Source of the DNA: Alphaproteobacteria bacterium casp-alpha6
Lineage (GTDB): Bacteria > Pseudomonadota > Alphaproteobacteria > Rhodobacterales > Rhodobacteraceae
Length of the DNA: 64,000 bases
Assembly (NCBI GenBank): GCA_001510135.1
Contig: LFER01000015.1
Span: forward strand, 23,397 to 87,396
Direction of reading: 5' to 3'
In this document: positions 16,973 to 24,502 of the stretch, in pieces
Layout of the letters: each line of letters opens with the position of its first letter
How positions within the stretch are numbered: position 1 is the stretch's first letter
Notes under the pieces: generated by a model
What the model was told of the DNA's origin: nothing
The model's input: the letters and a program-made list of their open reading frames with translations, nothing else
Database searches by the model: none
Translations under genes and position numbers: made by a program

Positions 16973-18594
16973 CAGGCCACCTGCCGTTTTTTAAGATGAC
17001 CGGTGTTGATCGTCTCTGGCGTATTGAGCAAGGCGCAAGCGCGGGTTTTCAATTCCGCGCGTTGGATTTTCTGGGTCGGGGTGAGGGGAAGCGCATCGAC
17101 AAAGGCGATAAACCCCGGCGCTTTGTAATAGGCCATTTCCTGAAGGCACCATGCCGTGATGGCATGGGCGGTGTCTTTGGTCGGGCTGTCTGAGACGATG
17201 CAGGCAAAGACCTCATCGCCCCGAATGGGGTCCGGAACGGCGGTAACCCCCACGGCTTTGATGTCTGGATGGCGCATCAGCACTGATTCCACTTCTACCG
17301 CGGCGATATTTTCGCCAGAGCGTCGGATGACGTTTTTCTTGCGGTCCACAAAAAATATGTCACCCTTTGGGGATTGGCGGACAAGATCGCCGGTATGAAA
17401 CCATCCCCCCTCCCACGCTTCATAGGTGGCCTGCGGGTTTTTGTAATAGTGAGAGAAAAAACCATACTTCGGGTCACCTTTGGCGCGGCGTACCCAAAGT
17501 TCGCCCGGCGTGTCATGGGGCACCTCTTGCCCCGCTTCATTCACGATTTTGCAGGTGATGTCAGGCGCGGGTGTGCCAAGGCTGGATTGGCCGATCAGGC
17601 GGTCACGGGTGTTGGCGGCGATGACAGCACCTGCGCCGGTTTCGGTCATAGCCCATGCTTCGACCAAGGGAATGGCAAAGCGGGTTTCAAAGGCCTGATG
17701 CAATTTGGGATCGATCCCTGCACCAAAGCCAAACCTTACGGAATGGGTTTGGTCTTTGGGCGATGGGGGCGCGCGCATCAACATGGTGGGCATCACCCCA
17801 AGATAGTGGAGACAGGTCGCGCCGGAGTTTCTGACATCTGACCACCATGTCGCGGGATGAAAACGATCCAGTGCAATAAGGCATCCGCCCACCGCAACCA
17901 TCGCCATAAAGGAATAGGCCATCGCATTCATGTGAAAGACGGGGAGCGGAGTGATCATCCGTTCCCCCGTTTCGCTCAGGTCTGCAAGACCCCCAACGTT
18001 GCGGTACCATTCCCCCGCCAAGAGGAAATAGGTGTTGGGCAGAACACAACCTTTGGGATGTCCTGTGGTGCCTGACGTGTAGAGAAGGGCGGCTTCTTGT
18101 GCTTCCCCGTCCAGAACATCCGCGACGACCCCGCCGCCTTTGGGAACGGGGATGCTGTCACCCGGGCCAATGACGTCTACAGACAGGCCGGCGGATGTTG
18201 CCGCTTTGCGCAATTCTTCCTGACGGGCTGGGATGGCAATAACCAATGCTGGTTCTGAATGGCCGATCAGGTAGGTTTGTTCGCTTTGTCGCAGGTCCGG
18301 ATTGATTGGTACCACGGAGACGCCAAGCCGGTTCAGCGCCAACCAGATGAGAAAATAATCGGGCCGGTTTTCCAGCAAAACCGCGACGCGCATACCGCGT
18401 CGATAGCCTGCGGCGTCAAAGGCCTCTGCGCGTGTAAGGCTCTCTTGATACGCCGTGTGATAGCTGATGGTGCCCGCAGGGATTCCGTAAACCGCTGCCG
18501 TGTCCGGCATCACCGTCAGAAAATCCCGTTCGGACCAGCGCAGGGTGGTCTGTTCAAAGGCGGCAAATACGGTTTCAGGGGGCATCTTGGTCAT
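16972..18594 (-). CDS. AMP-binding acyl/aryl-CoA ligase
   Basis: ANL-superfamily ligase, 540 residues, activating a carboxylic acid to its CoA thioester with ATP. The P-loop LLYTSGTTGHPKG is near residue 170, the A5 motif AWAMTETGAG near 330, the GDL motif WFHTGDLV near 410, and the C-terminal hinge DRKKNVIRRSGENIAAVEVE and lysine region PLTPTQKIQRAEL are present. It lies between the dioxygenase beta subunit (ATGA overlap) and the thiolase-like gene, so it probably activates either the ring acid or a ring-cleavage product of the same pathway. The substrate cannot be read from sequence. Confidence 0.92.
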   Translation of the reverse strand: MTKMPPETVFAAFEQTTLRWSERDFLTVMPDTAAVYGIPAGTISYHTAYQESLTRAEAFDAAGYRRGMRVAVLLENRPDYFLIWLALNRLGVSVVPINPDLRQSEQTYLIGHSEPALVIAIPARQEELRKAATSAGLSVDVIGPGDSIPVPKGGGVVADVLDGEAQEAALLYTSGTTGHPKGCVLPNTYFLLAGEWYRNVGGLADLSETGERMITPLPVFHMNAMAYSFMAMVAVGGCLIALDRFHPATWWSDVRNSGATCLHYLGVMPTMLMRAPPSPKDQTHSVRFGFGAGIDPKLHQAFETRFAIPLVEAWAMTETGAGAVIAANTRDRLIGQSSLGTPAPDITCKIVNEAGQEVPHDTPGELWVRRAKGDPKYGFFSHYYKNPQATYEAWEGGWFHTGDLVRQSPKGDIFFVDRKKNVIRRSGENIAAVEVESVLMRHPDIKAVGVTAVPDPIRGDEVFACIVSDSPTKDTAHAITAWCLQEMAYYKAPGFIAFVDALPLTPTQKIQRAELKTRACALLNTPETINTGHLKKRQVA

Positions 18595-19073
18595 GGAAGA
18601 AGCTGGATGTTTCCAAAGGCGGCGTCAGAATTCAAAAGATCGACCCGTTTGTTGGCGATCCGCAATTGCCCCTCGACATGTTTCAATTCATGCGTTGCCG
18701 TCAATGCGAGCAGAAACTGGTCATCAAGGCGCGTTTCCACGTAGTGCATGGAGGTATTGGTGACATACCGCCCGGCCTCATGGTCCATCTCATCCACAAA
18801 GGGGCGTTGGATGACGTGGTGACATCGGCTTTTGGGTTTTTGGCTGAAGGTGCGCGCGCCGTTCAGCCGCTCCACCCTCAATTTCAGCATAAACATATCT
18901 TCGTATAGGAGCGAAGTGACCAGATGCGGATCGCTTTGTTTATGGTCCAGCGGCATCCAGTAATGCCCGTCCGGAAGCCAAAGCGCGAGCCAATCGTCAT
19001 AATGTCCTTCGTCCAGCAGTCGCGCCTCGGTGTAGATGAAATCAATCAGTTCTTCTTTGGTGACAGGGTTCAT
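18591..19073 (-). CDS. Ring-hydroxylating dioxygenase beta subunit
   Basis: Small structural subunit (160 residues, NTF2-like fold) of a Rieske non-heme iron dioxygenase. Typical features are EARLLDEGHYDDWLALW near residue 16, the DPHLVTSLLYED stretch and the SRCHHVIQRPFV strand. It is coupled to the alpha-subunit gene by a 4-base ATGA overlap and to the ligase gene by another. The pairing with an alpha subunit and a separate one-component reductase defines a two-component class like benzoate- or anthranilate-type oxygenases. Confidence 0.92.
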   Translation of the reverse strand: MNPVTKEELIDFIYTEARLLDEGHYDDWLALWLPDGHYWMPLDHKQSDPHLVTSLLYEDMFMLKLRVERLNGARTFSQKPKSRCHHVIQRPFVDEMDHEAGRYVTNTSMHYVETRLDDQFLLALTATHELKHVEGQLRIANKRVDLLNSDAAFGNIQLLP

Positions 19074-20428
19074 TCTGCGGCCTCCGGCGTACCGATGGCG
19101 CAGTGCCTCATCGTGGCGGTCATGAATTTGCGCCAGGCGTCAAACTGGTTTCGCATCTGACGCTCTGTCGTGCCGTTTTCAACGGCTTCTTCGGAAAAAT
19201 CCTCACCGTCGACGGGGTAAAGCCGCTGCAGGTTCACCCATTCAAGCCCGTCCGACATCAATCCTTCTTGGGCACGTTCATACATTTCAAGATCATCATG
19301 TCCCACGATAGAGGTCGGTGCATTGATCATCCGGTTATACATTGCTGTGCGCGCCAAAAGCTGGTCAGGTGCGTCCACAAGGCGGTAGATATAACTTTCC
19401 ACCAGCGTTTTATCCGGACCAAGGGGGATAAAATTGCGCAGCTGCTGTATCGGGCCTTTGACCATGATAGAGGGAAAATAAATCGTGTTATGGCGGTTTT
19501 CGTCCAGAATCGCCTTGGCGCGGTCTTCGCCATAGGCGTCACACATCGCTTCAAAATATCCCGGGATTGCAGAATAATCGGAATGGATGGAATGGTGCAC
19601 ACCTGTGTGACCATGTCCGTTGGGCCATGTGCGAATGCCCATGTTTTCAAAAAATTCATAAGGCGACATGAAGGGCGCGATGATTTGCATCGCAGGCGGG
19701 CGGGGTTCCGGATTTCCCAGTTCTTCCCAGATTTTCACGGCCGTTCCGGCAGAGCTTTCATGGGCGACCATCGGATGACAGGTGTCGGTCTGGTTTTCGA
19801 CCAGCATTTTCCAGTTGCATTTGTGCATATAGCGAAGCGGGGGGCCCGCGACCTCCAACCGGCCTGCAGGGGAGCGATCCACCATATTGTCAATCGAGGA
19901 TAGGCTGTCGAGAAAGAAATCTTCAAAGCTGATGCCGTCTTCGGTCAGACGGGCGAAAATAAAACCGCGGTAGTTTTTCACCGCGCCAACCGGTTTCATC
20001 CCTTTGGCGTTGTCTGTATTTTCAAGCCCCGTGCCCTCATACCCTTTTTTCAACGGGATTGCCAAAAGACAGCCATCGGTTTTAAACGACCACGCGTGAT
20101 AGGGGCAGCGGAAAAACTTTCCGGTGTTGCCTTCGCGGTCAATCGCGATTTTGGTGCCTTTATGGGGGCACCTGTTGTGAAGAACCTTGATCTCGCCATC
20201 GCTGTGGCGCACTTGAATTACGGGCTGATTACCGATCTGTGTGGTATAATAATCGCCTTTGTTGGGCGTCTGGCTGTCATGCCCTACAAAGACCCAAGTA
20301 TTCGCAAAAAGGTGGCGCATTTCGAGGTCAAAGACCCTCTGACTGGTATAGACATCCCGATGCACCTGATGGCCCTCAATCATCGCATCAATATCTTCTG
20401 CACTTAGGGGATGATGCCGTTCAGACAT
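19070..20428 (-). CDS. Rieske ring-hydroxylating dioxygenase alpha subunit
   Basis: Catalytic subunit, 452 residues. The Rieske [2Fe-2S] ligands are Cys87 and His89 (NRCPHKG) and Cys108 and His111 (RCPYHAW). The mononuclear iron site follows in the ENQTDTCHPMVAHESS region, with the bridging aspartate just ahead of the HP and H. It would place two oxygen atoms on an aromatic acid using electrons from the reductase encoded 12 bases upstream. The downstream CoA ligase, thiolase-like and DUF35 genes show that the product is processed as a CoA ester. Which aromatic compound is used is unknown. Confidence 0.95.
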   Translation of the reverse strand: MSERHHPLSAEDIDAMIEGHQVHRDVYTSQRVFDLEMRHLFANTWVFVGHDSQTPNKGDYYTTQIGNQPVIQVRHSDGEIKVLHNRCPHKGTKIAIDREGNTGKFFRCPYHAWSFKTDGCLLAIPLKKGYEGTGLENTDNAKGMKPVGAVKNYRGFIFARLTEDGISFEDFFLDSLSSIDNMVDRSPAGRLEVAGPPLRYMHKCNWKMLVENQTDTCHPMVAHESSAGTAVKIWEELGNPEPRPPAMQIIAPFMSPYEFFENMGIRTWPNGHGHTGVHHSIHSDYSAIPGYFEAMCDAYGEDRAKAILDENRHNTIYFPSIMVKGPIQQLRNFIPLGPDKTLVESYIYRLVDAPDQLLARTAMYNRMINAPTSIVGHDDLEMYERAQEGLMSDGLEWVNLQRLYPVDGEDFSEEAVENGTTERQMRNQFDAWRKFMTATMRHCAIGTPEAAE

Positions 20429-20440
20429 GATTTTCCTCCG

Positions 20441-21385
20441 CTACAGATCCAGCACAAGGCGCGCCGATTTGGCCCGACTTACGCAGATTTGCATGACTTT
20501 GCCCGCTTGGCGGTCTGCCTCAGACAGCACAACATCGCGGTGATCAGGGACTCCGCTGATCACATCGGTCTGACAAATACCACAGTCACCACGTTGGCAG
20601 TCATATAGAATATCTTTGCCTTCTGTGCTCAGCACGTCAATGATCGATTGGCCTATGGGGATGGTGAACACTTCTCCGGTGCTGTGGATTTCCACTTCAA
20701 AGGGGGTATCTTCTGAACTGTCTTGAGGCGTTGAAAATAGCTCTACATGAATATTTTGGCTGCTATGTCCCGCAGCTTCTGCTGCGGTGCGCGCCGCCTC
20801 AATCATGGCTTTGGGTCCACAGATATAAATCGCGCTTCCCGCTGGCTGATTTTGCATAAGGTCGGTCAAATCAAGGGGGATTTTGTCGTCAAAGTGGAAG
20901 GACATCTGTGGTGCAAAAACCGCATCAAGTCTGTCTTTGAACGCCATGCGTTTTTCAGTGCGGGCGCTGTAGTGGAAACGAAAAGCGCGTTCCTCAAAGG
21001 CAAGCTGCGTTGCCATTGAAATCAGCGGTGTGACACCGATCCCTCCGGCGAGCAACAAGACTTCTGAGCGGTCTTTGATGAGTTCAAAATCGTTTTTGGG
21101 ATGGCTGGCCTGCAAAATGGACCCGATTTCAAGCCGATGCATTGCCTTTGATCCGCCCGCTCCGTCGTCTTCACGCTGCACAGCGATTTGATAGGTACGG
21201 GGATGCTTTTCTTCCAAAGCCCAATCAATGAGAGAGTAGGCACGCGCCCCAATCACATCCAGTTCAAAATCAATATGTGCTCCGGCACTATATGCTGGCA
21301 GGGCGTTGCCCGAAAAATTTTGGAATTCCAAAAGGCGCACCTGATCTGTTACGTCCTGCATTTCAATAAGCTGCAGATTAAGCAT
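20441..21385 (-). CDS. Ferredoxin reductase of the dioxygenase (FNR-type with C-terminal 2Fe-2S)
   Basis: One-component electron-transfer protein of the phthalate-dioxygenase-reductase/VanB class, 314 residues: FMN/FAD domain (about 1-100, AYSLIDW), NAD domain (about 105-220, LLAGGIGVTPLISMA) and plant-type ferredoxin (about 230-314) with DCQRGDCGICQTDV and the last cysteine in QICVSRA. It is the first gene of the operon, with an AAGGAGG ribosome site, and its promoter region contains the 20-bp palindrome at 21408-21427. Oxygenase subunits follow directly. Confidence 0.94.
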   Translation of the reverse strand: MLNLQLIEMQDVTDQVRLLEFQNFSGNALPAYSAGAHIDFELDVIGARAYSLIDWALEEKHPRTYQIAVQREDDGAGGSKAMHRLEIGSILQASHPKNDFELIKDRSEVLLLAGGIGVTPLISMATQLAFEERAFRFHYSARTEKRMAFKDRLDAVFAPQMSFHFDDKIPLDLTDLMQNQPAGSAIYICGPKAMIEAARTAAEAAGHSSQNIHVELFSTPQDSSEDTPFEVEIHSTGEVFTIPIGQSIIDVLSTEGKDILYDCQRGDCGICQTDVISGVPDHRDVVLSEADRQAGKVMQICVSRAKSARLVLDL

Positions 21386-21407
21386 GCTAAGAAACCTCCT
21401 TGAAAAA

Positions 21408-21427
21408 TTATATGAATTTTCATATAA
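21408..21427. promoter_or_regulatory. Perfect palindromic operator (MarR type)
   Basis: TTATATGAATTTTCATATAA consists of 9-bp arms TTATATGAA/TTCATATAA around two bases, with no mismatch. It lies 23 bases before the reductase start codon and about 75 bases before the divergent marR gene, the usual place for a MarR repressor site controlling both. The symmetry is seen; the binding protein is inferred from position. A near copy lies upstream of iorA (34995-35014). Confidence 0.75.
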
Positions 21428-21500
21428 AAGGGCAAGCAGTTTTTTGATCTCTGTCGTCCTTGGGAGAGTACCTTAAAAAAACCAGATGATCGGAGGCCCA

Positions 21501-21944
21501 ATGACACAAGCAGATCAAACTTCGGAAGCGTTTGTATCTTCCTACCTTTTGTACCTGCTTGCGGCGTCAAGTGATGCGGCAAGCGCGCAGTTTCACAAGA
21601 TTGTCCGAGACAAGGGTTTGCGGGTTCCTGAATGGCGGGTCATTGCCTGTCTTTACGATCAGGACGGGCTGATGACCACAAAACTGGCGGATTACGCATT
21701 GATGGAACAATCGCGGCTGACGCGAATCCTGGACCAGATGGATCAAAAGGGCTGGGTGGAACGGCGCATTGATCCAGAGGATCGCCGCCGCGTTCGAGTG
21801 CATCTGACAGATACGGGCAAAGGGCTGGCAAAGTCATTGGTTGAAGACGCAAAAATACACGAACAAAAATTGCTGAGCATTCTCAAAGACACGGATGCCG
21901 CGCGGCTCAAACCCGCGCTGCAGGCGCTCTTGGCGCATCTGTAG
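21501..21944 (+). CDS. MarR family transcriptional regulator
   Basis: Winged-helix regulator of 147 residues from the ATG after GGAGG (an ATG 15 bases earlier is the alternative). The DNA-binding part reads LADYALMEQSRLTRILDQMDQKGWVERRIDPEDRRRVRVHLTDTGK, with the conserved DxRxxxxxLT wing. MarR proteins of aromatic catabolism usually repress a divergent operon and are released by an aromatic acid or its CoA ester. Here the divergent operon is the dioxygenase cluster and the palindrome between them is the likely operator. Confidence 0.92.
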   Translation: MTQADQTSEAFVSSYLLYLLAASSDAASAQFHKIVRDKGLRVPEWRVIACLYDQDGLMTTKLADYALMEQSRLTRILDQMDQKGWVERRIDPEDRRRVRVHLTDTGKGLAKSLVEDAKIHEQKLLSILKDTDAARLKPALQALLAHL

Positions 21945-22084
21945 CGCAAGGGCATGTCGCCTTTTTTGTCAATGTGGCAAAATTAAATGCGTCCGGGCGG
22001 TTAAAGGTATCCATCCAGAGAAAACAAAACGCGCATCTTTGGCAGTGTTTGACATGTTGCAATCTGCGCTGGCAATCAACCAAG

Positions 22085-23080
22085 TCACATTTCTGGGCTT
22101 AAGATGATTTTTGGCGTGGCAACGACCCCTGAGCGAATGTCGGAAAAGGCTTTTTGCCCATATTTCAGGGGTCTTTGTTCCGTCCAATCCAGTTGTCCGA
22201 GCCGTCCGTCAAAAATCGCCTCTGCCGTGTCGCGAAAATCCTCAGCCGTATAGGTATAGGTTCCCATAAACGTGATTTCCTGAAGCGTCATACGCCGCAC
22301 ATCCAATCCCCCTGCGTTTGATCCAAGTCCGATATGGGCAATTACCCCACCGGAGCGTGCATATTCAGAAGCAAGTTTTCTGGTGGCTTCATACCCGACA
22401 CCATCCACCACCAGATCGAATTCTGTCTGTGGGGGGATGGTCTGTGGTGTTGTTAAGCGTTGGGCGCAATGGGTTGAGATATACGCGCGCCGCAAATCAT
22501 TCGGCTCCACGATCAGCACGTCTTTGATCCCTTGTGCGTGACAACTAAGCGCAGCGCCAAGGCCAATTGCCCCCCCTCCGATCACCAAAGCGCGAATATC
22601 GCGGTCTTTTCTGTTCAAAACGGCTTTGGCTTTGCGCACTGCGTGCCAGCCGCAGGCAATCGGTTCTGCCAGTGCCGCAACACTTAGCGCGATATCATCT
22701 GGTACGGTGACAAGATTGCGCTCCGGCATGGTGATATATTCAGCAAAGCCGCCGTCGCGGGGGGCCATGGAAATGATCTGACGCGTGGTGCAAAGGTTGT
22801 CTTGTCTGGCGATGCAAAAAGGACAGGTGCCGCAGGTCACGAGAGGATTGACTGTGACGCGTGTGCCATCGCGCGGACCGCCCGTGATGGTTCCGGCCAC
22901 TTCGTGACCAAGGATCAAAGGGGCAGGGCGGCGTTCATCATGGCCAAGGAATGCGTGCATGTCAGATCCGCAAATCCCCACACTGTCCACTTTGACCAGA
23001 ACCTCACCGTCTTTGGGTGTTGGGTCGGGAACCTCGCGATGGTCCAATGCCTCTGGTCCGATGTAAACAAGCGCCTTCAT
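22085..23080 (-). CDS. Zinc-dependent alcohol dehydrogenase (MDR family)
   Basis: 331-residue medium-chain dehydrogenase. The catalytic zinc site has Cys in GICGSDMHAF near residue 37 and HE in LGHEVAG near 59. Structural-zinc cysteines are at CGTCPFCIARQDNLC (88-103), and the Rossmann motif VIGGGAIGLGAA is near 167. It is the last gene of the operon with the HpsN-like enzyme, 36 bases downstream of it. In Ruegeria pomeroyi DHPS use, NAD-dependent dehydrogenases (HpsO, HpsP) accompany HpsN, and this gene could take such a role (inference from context). Confidence 0.9.
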   Translation of the reverse strand: MKALVYIGPEALDHREVPDPTPKDGEVLVKVDSVGICGSDMHAFLGHDERRPAPLILGHEVAGTITGGPRDGTRVTVNPLVTCGTCPFCIARQDNLCTTRQIISMAPRDGGFAEYITMPERNLVTVPDDIALSVAALAEPIACGWHAVRKAKAVLNRKDRDIRALVIGGGAIGLGAALSCHAQGIKDVLIVEPNDLRRAYISTHCAQRLTTPQTIPPQTEFDLVVDGVGYEATRKLASEYARSGGVIAHIGLGSNAGGLDVRRMTLQEITFMGTYTYTAEDFRDTAEAIFDGRLGQLDWTEQRPLKYGQKAFSDIRSGVVATPKIILSPEM

Positions 23081-23116
23081 GTCGGAAAATCCAATATCTG
23101 ACGCATGGGGACCAGC

Positions 23117-24433
23117 TCAAACATCGCTTGCCACCCCGACGAGGTCAAAGTTTTCATGTGGAAAATACTTGGCGAGGCGCACGTCAGCCGCACGCGCATG
23201 GCCTTCCATGCCTTCCAGTCGGGATATACGCGCGGTGGCAAGTGCCACGGGTTTTGATCCTTCACGGGTGGCGCGCTGCCATGTGACAATCTTCATATAT
23301 TTATGGACAGATAATCCCCCGGTGTAGGACGCGGCGCCGGACGTGGGGAGCACGTGGTTTGTGCCGGAGGCTTTGTCTCCGTAGGATACGGTGGTTTCTT
23401 CGCCCAAGAAAAGCGATCCATAACAGCTGAGTCGGTCAAGCCACCAGTCAAGATCGTCTGCCTGAACCGTCAGGTGTTCGGGCGCGTATTCGTCTGACGT
23501 CGCTGCCATGTCTTCGCGATTTTCGCAAAGAATGACTTCTGCGTAGTCTCGCCACGCGGCAGAGGCGTTGTTGCGGTTCAACTCGGGCAGATCATCAATC
23601 AGTTTGGGCACAAGGGCGAGAACTTCTTCTGCCAAAGCCCGATTATCTGTCACCAACCAGACGGGCGAATTATATCCATGCTCTGCCTGACTGACGAGGT
23701 CGGTGGCCACAACAAAAGGATCTGCCTGTTCATCGGCAAGGATCAGACTGTCGGTTGGACCGGCAATCATATCAATCCCGACGCGACCAAAAAGCATCCG
23801 TTTGGCTTCGGCGACAAATTGATTGCCCGGACCCACAAGGATATTTGCCTTTGGTAAACCAAACAGCCCGTAGGTCATCGATGCAACCCCCTGCACCCCG
23901 CCCATGGCGAGGATTTTATCCGCGCCGCATATATGGGCGGCATAGATGATGGCTGGTGCAATCCCGACCCCTGCACGTGGCGGGGAACAGGCAATGATTT
24001 TGTTGCACCCCGCCACTTTGGCGGTGGTCACTGTCATAATTGCGCTTGCTATATGATTGTAGCGACCGCCGGGGATATAACATCCCGCCGTATCCACGGG
24101 GATGGCTTTCTGTCCGGCGATGAGACCGGGAACAACTTCGACTTCGAAATTTGCAACTGTCGCCTTTTGTGCTTCAGCAAAGCGACGCACATTTTCATGT
24201 GCAAATTGGATATCGGCCTTGAGTTTATCCGGCACCAGCGCAATTGCAGCCTCTATATCCGCTTCAGAAAGCAAAATAGGCCCGTCATACTGATCAAACT
24301 TAGCGGAATATTCCAGTGCTTTTGCGTCCCCGCCGGTCTCTATATCATCCAAAATCGCGCGCACGATGTCTTTGGTTTCGCTGGCATCAGATTTTGATTT
24401 CAAAGTCGCTTTTTTCAAATATTCACGACGCAT
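23117..24433 (-). CDS. hpsN: HisD-family dehydrogenase, sulfopropanediol 3-dehydrogenase (HpsN) type
   Basis: 438-residue histidinol-dehydrogenase fold protein. HpsN of Ruegeria pomeroyi oxidises (R)-2,3-dihydroxypropane-1-sulfonate to sulfolactate at C3 in two NAD-dependent steps. The zinc and base residues are present in VSQAEHGYNSP and APEHLTVQ, and the C-terminal SGTNHVLPTSGAASYTGGLSVHKYMK is as I remember for HpsN-type paralogues. It lies next to a TRAP transporter and an alcohol dehydrogenase, with no other histidine genes, so it is very unlikely to be the biosynthetic HisD. No sulfolactate lyase gene is seen nearby. Family certain; substrate fairly likely. Confidence 0.85.
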   Translation of the reverse strand: MRREYLKKATLKSKSDASETKDIVRAILDDIETGGDAKALEYSAKFDQYDGPILLSEADIEAAIALVPDKLKADIQFAHENVRRFAEAQKATVANFEVEVVPGLIAGQKAIPVDTAGCYIPGGRYNHIASAIMTVTTAKVAGCNKIIACSPPRAGVGIAPAIIYAAHICGADKILAMGGVQGVASMTYGLFGLPKANILVGPGNQFVAEAKRMLFGRVGIDMIAGPTDSLILADEQADPFVVATDLVSQAEHGYNSPVWLVTDNRALAEEVLALVPKLIDDLPELNRNNASAAWRDYAEVILCENREDMAATSDEYAPEHLTVQADDLDWWLDRLSCYGSLFLGEETTVSYGDKASGTNHVLPTSGAASYTGGLSVHKYMKIVTWQRATREGSKPVALATARISRLEGMEGHARAADVRLAKYFPHENFDLVGVASDV

Positions 24434-24502
24434 GTTTACTCCATTTACAGTTTGATCGACTCGTCGGGTTTCAAGAGAAATCTGTTTTCTACTGGATGCT
24501 TA

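Noticed and set aside
19103..19903. 266-codon plus-strand frame
   Set aside because: Antisense of the Rieske alpha subunit; no ribosome site and no recognisable domain.
23117..24433. Biosynthetic histidinol dehydrogenase (hisD)
   Set aside because: No his genes nearby; the transporter, ADH and sequence character fit HpsN-type dehydrogenases.
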